Program-made: the position numbers and the translations under genes
Assembly: GCA_949825065.1 (NCBI GenBank)
Contig: OX463846.1
Span: 10,063,366 to 10,127,365, forward strand
DNA from: Odontocerum albicorne
Taxonomy: Eukaryota > Arthropoda > Insecta > Trichoptera > Odontoceridae
Reading direction: 5' to 3'
Length of the DNA: 64,000 nucleotides
In this document: positions 33,780 through 44,573 of the stretch, piece after piece
Numbering within the stretch: the first letter of the stretch is position 1
Layout: each line of letters starts with the position of its first letter
The notes under the pieces: model-generated
The model's input: the letters and a program-made list of their open reading frames with translations, nothing else
What the model was told of the DNA's origin: nothing
Databases searched by the model: none

Positions 33780-34345
33780 AAGTTCTTGGAAACAATATTT
33801 TTGTAGGTTTTCCTATACTTTTCGTATCGTTTTTACAACTTAAACACATTATCTTCATAAATCTTTCATCATTAATTATTTTTAACAAGACAAACAACCT
33901 AAGTGCTCCTTTTATCAACCTTCTCCTTTTACTCTTATTCCTTTTTCTATTATATATTTCTTAGCCACACATGTTAGGTCATTTCCACAATTCTACCACG
34001 TTTATCTCTATTACCGCAAGTCACTGTTTTTCCGACAAGATGGCACTTGAAGCAAACAGATTTTCTTTTTTTAAAAAGTTTCTATTAATATAAAAGTGGC
34101 AAAGATTTTCTGATGCCCTTTAATGTCACGTAATTTAGAAATTTCATTTATTCAGTAATTTAAATACTTGAAAGAAATAAGAAAACAATAACACAAATGA
34201 AATAGAAACTGGTGATGAGTTCCGTACTCAAACAGGAAAGCTAAAGAGCGGTATCATAAAAAACCTATAGTAATTATAAAATGACAATTTATATAGCGCC
34301 GTTTAGAAACCAGACTCTCCCTAAAGGCGCTCTAATTTGGGATTC
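33780..34345. other. No clear feature; a short GCGCC-type repeat
   Basis: GACAATTTATATAGCGCCGT at about 34284 is followed by CCCTAAAGGCGC at about 34319, as an imperfect inverted pair related to 27687-27735. The rest is AT-rich with nothing supported. Confidence 0.4.
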
Positions 34346-34360
34346 AAACCCACTATTGTT

Positions 34361-34563
34361 TTTTTTTTTTTTTTTTTTTTATTTCACCTGGCGAGTTTAT
34401 TGCAATGTGGCAATCTCTTCCAACCAACCAGAAAGATGTGTAATGGGCCCTAAGTGAAAACCAGACTGAAATTCCATTAAAAAAAAATCGGATTCCAGCG
34501 GGGATCGAACCCGCAACCTCCGGATTGGCAGACAAGCGTCTTACCACCAGGCCACGGAGGTTG
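34361..34563 (-). mobile_element. SINE1 copy with poly(A) tail
   Basis: On the minus strand the head has AACCTCCGTGGCCTGGTGGT, GACGCTTGTCTGCC and an intact B box GGTTCGATCCCCGC. The body has TCAGTCTGGTTTTCACTTAG, then CTGGTTGGTTGGAAGAGATT and CAATAAACTCGCCAGG. It ends in an A-run (plus-strand T-run at 34361-34380). This is the least diverged head in the window. Confidence 0.93.
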
Positions 34564-34689
34564 AAAAATTAATAATTAAAAAAAACAGTTGAATAGAAAA
34601 ATGGTGGCTGTGGCCATTAGATTAGGTACTTCTGCGCATCTGCATATGTTAAGAAAACGTATTTAGTTCGAAAGCTACTGAAATCTTAA

Positions 34690-34850
34690 TAAGGTAAGAT
34701 GAACTACAAATGTATGTTAGATATTCTGATATGTGATACCATCTATTTAGATTTCCGATATGTGATAGTAACACGTTCAGCTTTAGGTGGAGTGTAGTGT
34801 TCATGTAGAATGATATGTTTTAATAAGACTGCTTAAATGCTTCCCAAAGC
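34690..34850 (+). repeat. Dispersed repeat, copy 1
   Basis: CCGATATGTGATAGTAACAC, TTCAGCTTTAGGTGGAGTGT recurs reversed at 45280-45360 (CACCTAAAGCCGAATGTGTT, ACTATCACATATCGG) and in part at 55445-55485. Unclassified. Confidence 0.65.
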
Positions 34851-35332
34851 TACACACGCCACCATATCTCGAACACTATGATGCAAGCTTATTTATTTAA
34901 AAACTAGACTAGAACATCCCCCTCCCTTAAAAATTAAGCGCCAATGTTAACTAAATCAGTGGCTTTCAAGTTGATAGACAGAGTCACCAAACAGGCCACT
35001 AAAGCCACGATTTTTATAAAAGATCGATAAAATTAAAGTATCGTTCGAAAAAACGAATATTAATCAAAAATAAAGATCATCAAATTGATTGAACATTGCG
35101 CAATAAAGAACATAACTGTTAAAACTACAAAATAAAGATGATGAAGCAATGAAAAATACACTATTAGCTTATATTATGTACAGCTTTAGATATAGCCAAA
35201 ACTATAATAAATCAAGAAAGAACAAATAACGTATGGCAGCTACAGTAGCGCCCGAGCGTAAGAAGGAGGTTTAAGCTCTTCCCAGAAGGTAAATGTTTTA
35301 ATTGTACCATACCATAATGAAATCATTTGTCA

Positions 35333-36078
35333 CATATGAGTAGGTACCATTAAAAAAGGACCATGTCCATCGGGCACAAAAAATGAGTTGATAAAACAGA
35401 TTTTCTTCTTATCGATGGTACGGAGCCGTTTAACATTTTAATTTTAATGAAAAAAGGACATAAATCATTTTTAAATCATATTAAAAAAAACAGTATTTTT
35501 TCAAAAAGAATCTTGTCCAGGCTTCAAACCAATCAAAAAAGATCATGTCCGAATTTACCAATAGCTTTCCGACTGTGTCTAACTTCATACCATTTCACCA
35601 GCAACTGTCAGTTTTAAATCATGCGTGCAGTCTAATGTCATTATACAGCTTTATCTACCTACATATATTTATAGTTTTAAAGTAATATTCCTTCTTACTT
35701 TGTAACATTTTACTAATTTTATGTAATTAAAATTATAATAAATTACTCTACCCAATTATTTTCTGATTATTTTTTGTAAAATATTTTTGAAATCGAACAA
35801 AAAACATCATATCCCAGACTTGTTCAATAAAAAAAATCGAAGTAAAATGGTTCACTCAAAAAGGACCATGTCCATGTTTTAAACTAGAATAACTATTTTA
35901 ATTATTATGATTCGATTTTAAACAACAAATCAAGTCACCTTATGCGATTTTAAGGATTTCAGATATTTTTACAATGAATTATTATGTCATATATTTTTAA
36001 TGCAAACAGTTTTTTTGCGATTTCCCAACATTCTGATTTGGTGGACATGTTCTTTTTTTAATATTACCTCCTCATATG
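35333..36078. mobile_element. Non-autonomous TIR element with internal GGACCATGTCC motifs
   Basis: The left end is CATATGAGTAGGTACCATTA then AAAAAGGACCATGTCCAT. The right end read inward is CATATGAGGAGGTAATATTA then AAAAAAGAACATGTCCAC. The terminal inverted repeats span about 35 bp with a few mismatches. The AAAAAGGACCATGTCC motif or close variants recur inside near 35505, 35540 and 35855. No transposase is present, the length is 746 bp and I could not assign a superfamily. Confidence 0.75.
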
Positions 36079-36084
36079 AAGCCT

Positions 36085-36685
36085 TACCATTGATCATGAC
36101 TCTTAATTAACACTATTGAATGCTACTGTTTAAAAATAAAAGTAGACCAGCAACCAGGTGTTGCAGTAGATAACTGGAGACCAAGAAGCAATAGGGAGAT
36201 TCGTTCATTGTCAACCTTGGGTCACCAGCGGTTTAAAGGTAGTCGATGAGCTTAGATCGGCCATGTTCACAGAGCATACGACCCTTTAGAATCCAGACTG
36301 CTTAGTCTGTAGAGGTAAATATTGTTTAATAATCTATTTATGGACCTGCAGACTAAAAAATATAGAGACAAAAGTTGGAAAGTTGCTAGGAAAAGAAGAG
36401 TGTAATCATCGAGGACTAAGCTTTTAGAACTTGTGTGGCGTTTGGAGAATGATGAATGAATTGGGGGATGATAACAACGTACCCCAATATTTTTCCACAA
36501 ATCGGTTTTAATTGAAATGTAAAAGTTATATCATTGATGTACAATATCTAGAAGAAAAACGAAAACAAAAATGAAAATTCGAGATAAAATATATTCGAGA
36601 TATTAAATTAACATTGACGTCAATAGCTAAGCTAATATATTAATGAAGATGAAGTCGTCAGACTGATATTTTGATTTAGATGAAA
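36085..36685. other. No recognised feature
   Basis: Contains an open minus-strand frame at 36267-36500 of 77 codons with no family that I know. Otherwise nothing supported. Confidence 0.4.
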
Positions 36686-36689
36686 AAGA

Positions 36690-36985
36690 ACACAGTGAGA
36701 TAGTTTGGGCACGTAGAACGAATGAATTAAGAAAGACTAATAAAACAAACATATAGCGCAAAGAGTGGGGAAGGCGAGGTAGAGGAAGACCAAGGAAAGT
36801 ATGGTTGGATCAAGTGAATTGTATTTTGAAAGAAGTCAATCATACGAGGCAAGATAGTTTGTGGAAGTTGTATGAGAAGGTGTATGGATGTGGAATAGGT
36901 GAAATATGTGTGTCGAAATATGAAAGTATGGCGCTCTTTCCTTTCTGTCTACCCTAATAGGGAAACGGAGTAATGGTATGCATGA
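36690..36985 (+). pseudogene. RT family 1 C-terminal tail, well preserved
   Basis: The plus strand reads FGHVERMNELRKTNKTNI, RKEWGRRGRGRPRKVWLDQV and NCILKEVNHTRQDSLWKLYE, then in another frame KVWRSFLSVYPNRETE and a stop near 36972. This is the classic (W)FGHVERM...RGRGRPRKxWxDQV...WRSxxSxYP tail of insect non-LTR RT proteins. The Trp before FGHVE is TTG-affected and one stop follows NI. It is the best reference for the many short family 1 tails in the window. Confidence 0.92.
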
Positions 36986-37129
36986 ATGGTTATGAGATGG
37001 AGAGGGTAATTGGAAAAAAGATTGAAATTCTGAAGAATTCGCAACGTTACTGAAGGGAAATATCAAGTTTTGTAATTCCTTGTTTCAAACACCTCTATAT
37101 TTTAAAAAGTTTTTCAGTTAAGATTTTAG

Positions 37130-37660
37130 ATTTTTGGCAAGTAGCAATCTATTCTAACCAACGAGATAAAATTAAATTGAGAAAGTTACATAGACGTCAA
37201 CATCATACAAATAGCTATAAATTTGTAGAAAATTCATGAACATTATAAATAACAGCAATAAAATTGAGGAATCATCAATCATGGTATGAGGAAGAAGAAA
37301 GGAAACGGAAAGTTAGAAATGTAGTCAATATTTCAATAAAGGAGCGAGTCGAACATTGGTATATAACTGGTTCCAGAGTTTCATAACATTTACAGTAAAT
37401 GATGACGTAAATAAATAAAAACGCAGAACTGGGAGAGCCAACAAACTATCCCTGCTTAAGGGTAGCACAAGACCATGATAGGAAATACCCTCAATATTTT
37501 CGACGACATAAGAGAGGGTCGGTGGAATGGTTAAGAATATTTTATAGTGACGATATGTAAATTTTATGTTTTTTTATTGCATTCAACTTATTAAGTTCTT
37601 TCTGATACGAAGCTATACGAGTGTACTCTCAGGTTAAAAATAAATCTCTGACAATTTTTT
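37130..37660 (-). pseudogene. LINE-A 3' end, third copy
   Basis: It aligns with 29690-30290 along about 500 bp, including TTGGTATATAACTGGTTCCA, GAGTTTCATAACATTTACAG and the region equivalent to the WNQLQTN codons. It is more decayed than the 29665 copy. Its 3' end near 37135 keeps AAGTAGCAATCTATTCTAAC, the LINE-A/SINE1 common terminus. Confidence 0.82.
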
Positions 37661-37664
37661 TGAA

Positions 37665-38360
37665 GAGCAAACGTCTACATAACCCGAAATTGGAAACAGC
37701 GGAATTCTCACGAGCAAAATTGTAGTTGGAGTGGTCAAAAATAGTTCGAGTCACCACTGCCTTAAAATAATGTTGAGTACTTTTATAATCAATAAAGTTG
37801 TACAAATTAACTTTTTTCCATAAAAGAAATATCAAAGTACTCTTGATTTAATATATTTTATAAACGTAACTGTAAAAATATTAACATCAGAAAGTGTGGG
37901 GTTGAATTTGTTTTTTTTGTTATGAATAATATTTTTCAGCCAAACTTGAATCATTTCACCATAAAATGTCTATATTTATAGCTTTATATCCTAATTAAAT
38001 TCGACCAGGTTTTATTGCGTTCATAAAACAAGCGGCCGCCGGCAGTGTCCGTAGGGAAATGCATGGACTCGCAAATAAAACTATTTTAGGCCACTCAACT
38101 CTTTGGACCTTAGAACTTGGATTATTTATGTGTTTTTCATTTTGCGGTTGTTTCTGCTTTTACCTTTGTTCCATCCAATCCCACATCAAATTTAAGAATT
38201 CGACGAAATATAAGTGTTTTATTTCAGTCCGTCTGGGGAAAATATAGCGATTCACTGTTTTCAATTGATATAAAAAAAGTTTAAACAATATTAATAAAAA
38301 TTTATTAATAGTGAGATAATATATAGGTTTTTACTTTCATTTTCAAGGAGATTAAATATA
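37665..38360. other. No recognised feature
   Basis: AT-rich apart from a small GCGGCCGCCGGCAGTG patch at about 38031. A 62-codon frame at 38059-38247 is Cys/Phe-rich and unrecognised. No donor or acceptor is convincing. Confidence 0.45.
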
Positions 38361-38364
38361 TTTT

Positions 38365-38430
38365 ACGCCAGTTTTCCAGCCCAGAGATTGTGAGTTCGGT
38401 TCCGGCATGGTATGGACGGAACCATTAAAA
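38365..38430 (+). mobile_element. SINE1 head fragment
   Basis: CAGTTTTCCAGCCCAGAGAT, TGTGAGTTCGGTTCCGGC corresponds to the anticodon-stem to B-box part of the head. No body follows. Confidence 0.5.
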
Positions 38431-38659
38431 TAACAAAAGACGCAAAATCACGCGATACACAACCCTTAAGAAAGCTTTGAAAGCGACACATGCTGGTTGA
38501 TTGGAGAAGCTGGGAGATAATGTAGGGGGGAGAAATAAAGGTGGGGAAAAAAACTTTGAAAGTTGGGGTAAAAAGAGAAAAAGAGATCGTCCAAGATGGA
38601 AGACCATAGTTCTTGGCTAACGCTCTACAGGAGTTTTCCAACTATCAGAAAATAACTCG

Positions 38660-38860
38660 AGCTTCGTGACCTAGTTGGTAAAACTCCTGTCTTCTTGCCT
38701 GGGGATTACGTAGTCGATACTCGATGATTGTCAGATTTGTCTGAGTTTTACTAAGGGCTTGTTTTCACACCTTTCTGGTTGATTAGAAGTGATTGACACA
38801 TGGTATTTAACCCTCCAGGTTTTACTGCATACAACGAAATAAAAAATATATATTTTTTAA
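38660..38860 (+). mobile_element. SINE1 copy
   Basis: The head is GCTTCGTGACCTAGTTGGTA, AAACTCCTGTCTTCTTGCC. The body includes ACTAAGGGCTTGTTTTCACA, CCTTTCTGGTTGATTAGAAG. The tail is CTCCAGGTTTTACTGCATAC, AACGAAATAAAA. Moderately diverged. Confidence 0.8.
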
Positions 38861-38934
38861 ATACCTACAGGTTTTTACGAATTTTGATTTATAAAACAGA
38901 ATAACATTTATAATTAACAACTTCCGTGAATTCT

Positions 38935-39115
38935 TTTTGACAAGACGGGTCGTCTGCTAGCCCGGAGGCTGTAAGTTGAGTTCCAGTTTGAACCATTTTT
39001 AAAAGAGTCTAAACTGATTTTACCTCAAGACATTAAGATTTTTAAAAATTTTTGGAGATTATTTGTACGACAATAAACCAACCAGGTTGTACTGTATACA
39101 ACGAAGTGAAAACAA
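38935..39115 (+). mobile_element. SINE1 copy
   Basis: It starts in the head (GACGGGTCGTCTGCTAGCCC, GGAGGCTGTAAGTTGAGTTC). The body continues to GACAATAAACCAACCAGGTT then GTACTGTATACAACGAAGTG. The tail is one of the best preserved. It lies about 75 bp after the previous copy in the same orientation. Confidence 0.82.
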
Positions 39116-39567
39116 TATAATATGAATAAAGAAATATTTATATATTTTAAAATAAAAAATATTCATAAAATTATTTATTCGTGTAAACAATATTTTCATA
39201 TTTTTTTAAAACAAAATTAATATATCTTATAATGAATACATTTAGGAAAAAATCAAAGATGCAATATTATATGCATGCGAATTTCTACCTAGTTTTCGAA
39301 AATAAATGTGTTTTAAAAACGGAAACTTACATTTTCACAATATTTAAACTACACAAAATGTAATTTCACTTTTATTAACAAAATAGTAAGTTGTGAAGTA
39401 AAACATTCCATAAAAAATATAACACGAAAAATTATATTTTAATACAACAATATAATATATTTTAAATTTATATATTTTTTAAATACTGCACTGCTCGCTA
39501 AACGTGTTTATATTGATATTGACAGTGCAAAATTCATGAGAAAAATCGCAAACAACTTCCCCGTCGA

Positions 39568-39689
39568 ATGGAAAATCTCGATTTCGCGAGCTTTAAAAGT
39601 CCCAGCGACGCGTCCCGACGTCCGGCGCTTAGGGACGTTGGCATGGAACTGAAGGTCCCAACGCCACCTCCTGAATCGCTCTGCGCTTG
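39568..39689 (+). CDS. Candidate host coding exon (5' exon), unknown product
   Basis: An ATG at 39568 opens a frame of 40 codons plus 2 bases, starting MENLDFASFKSPSDASRR and ending with VPTPPPESLCA. It runs into CTTG followed by GTAAGTGATA, a near-ideal splice donor at 39690. The exon is CpG- and GC-rich (about 16 CpG in roughly 140 bases) in very AT-rich surroundings, and no other copy exists in the window, so it is not one of the repeats. The frame is open upstream only to about 39523, consistent with a first coding exon. I do not recognise the protein. A Pro/Ser-rich low-order N-terminus is plausible for a regulatory protein, but that is speculation. No acceptor partner was identified within the window. 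A minus-strand frame at 39534-39728 overlaps it and is the less likely reading. Confidence 0.45.
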
Positions 39690-39698
39690 GTAAGTGAT
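39690..39698 (+). promoter_or_regulatory. Predicted 5' splice donor of the candidate exon
   Basis: CTTG|GTAAGTGAT fits the metazoan donor consensus (MAG|GTRAGT) from +1 to +6. Inferred by eye only. Confidence 0.45.
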
Positions 39699-39909
39699 AA
39701 AAAGTCGGCTGTAATTTGATCGGCTCAAATTATTTCACTCCTAATTAAAGATGAACAATATATTTTCTTTTCGCCAAATTAACTCTAGGCTTAGAGATTA
39801 AGATTTTTCTTTAGCTGAAGTTGTCACCCTGATGGAATTTTTACTCATCGCCTTTTCTTGAAAAAGGAATACTGAGTTACGTACCATCATATTGTTTCCC
39901 TGCTGGTAT

Positions 39910-40570
39910 AGGCATATCATATATGCCAGAGCGCCATAATTTCCTTTCGCGACTCACATATTTCACCTATTTTACATCCATACACCTCTCATACTGCTCC
40001 TACGATTTATTTTACTACTTATTTTTCTTTCTTTCAAAATATCATACACTTGATCCAACCACACTTTACTTGGTCTTCATCTACCACGCCTTGATCTCAC
40101 ATTGGGAATATATTTGTTTTGATTGCCTATTGTCATTCATTCCTTCCACGTGCCCAAACCATTTCAAAGCGTTCTTCATCTTACTCAACACATTGGTCTT
40201 ACGTTCACATTAACCTCTTTTCACTTCATTCCGTATTGTGCGAGTATCATGTAGTGTTACTACATATATTTTTCTATAACCACACATTTATATAGCATTT
40301 ATTTGGCTCTTCTGTCTTTTTTACGCCCACGTTACACTCCCATACATCAAAGATAGTACTATAATTATTTAATAGATTATCATCTTACCTGATTATGATA
40401 CTGTCTGATTTTACTATACACTCGTATATTTACTCGAACCAGCGCATTGACTTTGTTTCCTATCACTACACGCCGTATTTTAATATCCCCCGTAACTCTT
40501 CCATCATCTGATAAAATTATATCTACTCGTATATAGCAGAAATTTTAAACATGTTCGAAGCCTTTGCTTC
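39910..40570 (-). pseudogene. RT family 1 remnant, 660 bp
   Basis: On the minus strand from 40570: LSDDGRVTGDIKIRRVVIGN then KVNALV (the YLGS...SDDGR block), STIFDV and KKTEEPNKCYINVW (the LLYGSETW..K block, decayed), then NVLSKMKNALKWFGHVEGMN and DNRQSKQIYSQCE, then PSKVWLDQVYDILKER. It shows that the short fragments elsewhere belong to one protein family in this order. Multiple stops and frame changes. Confidence 0.88.
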
Positions 40571-40574
40571 ATAA

Positions 40575-41515
40575 AAACTTTTGATTTAAAAATTAAATTT
40601 TGAATTAACATATACCCCGATTTGTTTATATTTTTAAACGAGTGTGAATATTTTCACAGTTATTGTCCATTAGTTCAAATAATTTTCGGGTGTATTTATT
40701 AAGCTTAAATATGTTAACATCTCGAAAGCCCTTCATCATTCATCGTGAAGGCGATGCAAGATTATGATATTGTGGTATTTAGTTTAATACCTTTGTGGAA
40801 ATAACAATAATTAGATCGTTAATTAAATAAATACCTGGTGTATTTTAAATGATAAAGGATCGATGATTTTTTCCCCATTTATAATGTAATGTCGTATTTG
40901 GTAAACTAAAATATGGTGAATGAATTATTCTTCGTTAAGGTAATGTGAAGATACTTATGATATTGGCTAATATTATAAATTTAACTGGTATTAGCTGTAT
41001 AATATTAAATATTATGATATGTATTAGCTGTATAATATTAAATATAAAGCAGAACAATACAGAAATCTATCTTAATAGATTTGAATAACCAACAAGAAAA
41101 CTTTTTGGATTACAAAACAATAACCATAACGAAATAATTTATGTTTTAATGATAACATCTTATTAAAATTTAAATTCGTTTCACCTTTTTTCCCAGTATA
41201 AATCACACTGTTTTAAAATAATATTATGTTTGCATATTTTAAAATTAATAACAATGTTTTTTTTTAATTATTTTTGACACATCTGATGGCTTACTCCATG
41301 TTGGTCATTTCGGTTTTGATTTTTTACAAATCATGTGTAATATTTTGATGATATTGACGCATCTCTTTTATGTAGATATCGGTAGTATTGCCGAAGATCT
41401 TATGTCAAAAGAATTCGGAAAGTTTCAACTTGTTTTATTTGATTATGACAAGAAGTCTCCAAAACAGCCTTCAGTAAATGTGTATCTATGTATATATTTA
41501 ACTGTCGTATAATGA
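40575..41515. other. AT-rich stretch with a small direct repeat
   Basis: TATTAGCTGTATAATATTAA plus ATAT occurs at about 40988 and 41024 as a short tandem duplication of about 36 bp. Nothing else could be supported. Confidence 0.5.
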
Positions 41516-41519
41516 AATG

Positions 41520-41720
41520 TTTTCAATAGAAAAATCCAATTTGTTTGAGAAAAATGGTAGAAGTGGCGTACCCACAGGGTACCATTAAACTGAAAATATC
41601 TTTCAGATTTTTGCGGCCAGTGATGAAAGGACTTTTATCCAATGATACAATTTTTTCAGAAAAATACCACGTCTTAAAAACTGCTATACTCTTAATAAAC
41701 TGACTAATTGCCATCAATTC
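41520..41720 (-). pseudogene. Non-LTR RT fragment around the VPQGS motif
   Basis: The minus strand reads SLDKSPFITGRKNLKDIFSL then MVPCGYATSTIFLKQIGFF. It resembles the SGVPQGSxLGPxLFLxxIND block of the RT fingers/palm, with PQGS changed to PCGY. A second decayed copy is near 54735-54840 (shared ACAGGGTACCAT). No YxDD box can be read further on. Confidence 0.5.
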
Positions 41721-41794
41721 ATAAGCGTTTATCGAAATATAAACCCCTTTCTTAACTTTTATTTTACATGCAATAAGTTCTTTTAATAAAGCCC

Positions 41795-42050
41795 CAGAAA
41801 TGGAGTTTCATTTGATGAAAACCTCACATTTAGTTATCACATGCATAATACTGTTAAACAAAAGTATAAAAACTTTAGGTTTTCTTCACTCCAAGTTTGA
41901 TTCACTCAGAGTAATTATTTTTTACACGTGGTCTTGGTGCGCAGAAAATTTAAAAATGATTCAGTTATAGGTTCCCTATAATTCAAAATACTTAAAATAT
42001 TGGATGTTTCAACATGAACTTTTTGCGTTACATCAGCTATAAATGGCGTA
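41795..42050 (+). pseudogene. Non-LTR RT post-palm fragment
   Basis: The plus strand reads GVSFDENLTFSYHMHNTVKQ, the familiar LGVxFDxxLxFxxHIxxxxxKA block after the YxDD domain of Jockey-like RTs, then KYKNFRF. Later IQL and LKYW pieces may be the IQRKFLKY block. It is on the opposite strand to the neighbouring VPQGS-type fragment, so the two are not one insertion. Confidence 0.6.
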
Positions 42051-42239
42051 TTACCATGCAAAATATCAAGCATGTCAATTTAACAGGTTTTTGAAAATAA
42101 AAACCATCTCTAGAGGAGAAAAAAACAATATCAAAACAAAATTGAAAATTCGATATTCAACTGTTCTTATCTCTTGCAATGTATCACCCTCTGCATCCCG
42201 TATCGTGTCAATCATTTCATTGCAATGAAGCGAGAACTC

Positions 42240-42925
42240 TTATTGTATGTAATTCCCCGATATTGCGTATGTATCAATGGTAGAATGAATTTGATATATT
42301 GATGCAATGAATACATGTAATTTTGACGTCAACGTATTCAAGGCATATACTATTGTTTGATATTTTTCTCCTCTGTATGTAAACAATATTTCTAATAAGA
42401 TTTTTAATCTATAAGTAAATTTAACATATTTATTTTTCTTACATATTTATTATTGTAAAAATTAAATCATTTTATTTGTTTTAATAGAAATTATATTTTA
42501 TTGTTTATACAAATAATCTTGAAATATAAATATTCGCAATAAATAAATTTCAAACAGTTTCCAATAAAATTATAAATGTAAAAAGACATAATTATTTTAT
42601 TTTATTTTAAAAAGTTTAAAATTAAACCTTAGAGCGGACATATAATACTTCTAGTTAGGCAGATGTGTGTTTTGTATACAATATTTAATTGTAAAAATAT
42701 ATAATAAGATTTAAATAAATAAATAAAAAATACACATGTGTGAGTTGAATAAAAACTGCTAAATAAAATCAGCCTAGTGTTTTTTTACTTGAAAGGGACA
42801 AACGTTTCAAAGACGTTGCAACTTTCATTTTCAAAGCGATTTCAATAGTAACATCGCTAATAAAACGTCGCTCACCTCTCTAGCCCATCAAAGAAGATAA
42901 TTATCTAAAAAAAATACATATGTAC
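42240..42925. other. No recognised feature
   Basis: Very AT-rich. Nothing supported. Confidence 0.5.
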
Positions 42926-42929
42926 TCGT

Positions 42930-43165
42930 ACAAACCTCGCCATTTCCCTGTCGGAGTAGACAGAGATGACATACAGTGAAAATTTCCTATGTCGACATAT
43001 CCTTCGCCGCATCTTCTTCATTTATCCATCGCATCCATACACCTTCTCAGACAACATCTACGAATTCTGTGACTTTTAACATTTACGTCTTTTTAATATT
43101 ATTCACTTGATCCAACTATACTTTCCTTGGTCTTCCTCTACTGTGTTTTCCACTCACATTTGCAC
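42930..43165 (-). pseudogene. RT family 1 tail
   Basis: The minus strand reads NVSGKHSRGRPRKV, a stop, LDQVNNI, later a RRCMDAMDK-like segment, and ends near a CHLCLLRQGNGE stretch equivalent to the SVYPNRE end. It aligns with 36760-36970. Confidence 0.78.
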
Positions 43166-43169
43166 TGTA

Positions 43170-43955
43170 TATTTGTTTTATTCTGAAAATTCTTTTGAAT
43201 TTATACACATTTTTCATTTTCAAAGTCATGCTATAATATTCGTAATTATTAAATTCTTTGCTATGAAATTTAGTACAAAAATAATCAACTAAGGATTTTT
43301 TAAATTATATTTATATGTTAACCGTTATAAAACCAGACTTATTTTGAACAGATTTTATCCAGAAAATAATATGTTTCATGGCAAGTAACTTCTTAGTGCG
43401 TAGATCATTTTATTGTAAAATGTTCTAAAATTGTGAATAATTTATGACTGAATTTAAGCCCAAGTTTCCGTATAATATTATCATCAAAGAAATGGCTGAC
43501 GGGACATTTTTTGAAATTGGCATACATAAATCGTTAGAGGGATAATAGAGAGAAATAGTGGGAAATCTGGAATAATGTCCAAATTATGGCATTTGACATG
43601 CAAAACATGTTTAAGCTTTTAGAGCCGTGACACCGACTCAAGTGTCAATTTATTTCAGTTAGGGTCATACGGAAGAGTAATTATTTTCAAAAATGTTGTA
43701 CTTACTCTTAACTTGAGTAGCTTTGTCCATGAGGTCGGTCGCGTAGATATTACTTAGTTATGTAATTTTGTCTTACTTACTGTTATTTAGTTATGTAAGT
43801 GTCTTATAACATTTTTATTACCATAATTATAAAAAATAGGCATGTAGTGCGTACAAAACGTTAAAAATTCTTTATAGTTGTCGTATTGTTTTTAGTTTAT
43901 ATTGAAACCTTTAACTAAAGTTTAAAGTTTAAATAAAAAAAGAAGATTTTTGTTA
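43170..43955. other. No recognised feature
   Basis: AT-rich. Nothing supported. Confidence 0.5.
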
Positions 43956-43959
43956 TTAA

Positions 43960-44215
43960 AATAATTAATTGAAAGAATTGTTATTTAGTAAAAAGTTAGT
44001 AAGTAGGTGTAAATCATTTCTAAGAAATGATATATTTAGATAGTTAATAATAAAATAATAACATATAGCAAATTAAAAATATGTTAGCTTTTAGTTATAA
44101 AAAAATTAAATTAGTCCTGTAGTTTTTAAGGAATAAATTTATATATGTGTATAGCCTTTGGCAAATGTGTGTATCTTAGATTACTTTATCAAATAAAATA
44201 AAAAAAAAAAGCTTT
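43960..44215 (+). repeat. Unclassified dispersed repeat, copy 1
   Basis: GTAGGTGTAAATCATTTCTA, GAAATGATAT and GTGTATAGCCTTTGGCAAAT, ending in a long A-rich run and AAGCTT, match 60670-60875 in order. It could be the 3' UTR of a retroelement ending in A, but no coding part is attached. Confidence 0.65.
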
Positions 44216-44573
44216 TTGTAATTTACGAGTATTTAATTAAGTTAATACTTAACTTTCTAACAGGGCTTATTTGATGTTTCCATTATTTGCTATATTTATC
44301 GAATTCATTTTTTGCCATTTGGGTATTTCTAAAGCTATGAAAAATATTCCAATATACTAATAGTCTTTTTTTTTTCATTAGTTCTAGTCGATAATAGTGT
44401 ATTTTTCGTTATTTTAAATTGTTTATTTAGTTTTAACAACGTTTATATTATTCTTGCGTTATATTTATTGAATTAATGATATTTTTATTTGGTTAATGGT
44501 TGTATACTTGAGTAAAATTTTTATCAAATTTTTTATAGATGTAATTTGTAGAATCTTAACCATGTGTTTTATA

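Noticed and set aside
39534..39728. Minus-strand 64-codon frame over the CpG-rich island
   Set aside because: The plus-strand reading ends exactly in a strong splice donor, while the minus-strand frame has no such boundary. The minus reading remains possible but less likely.
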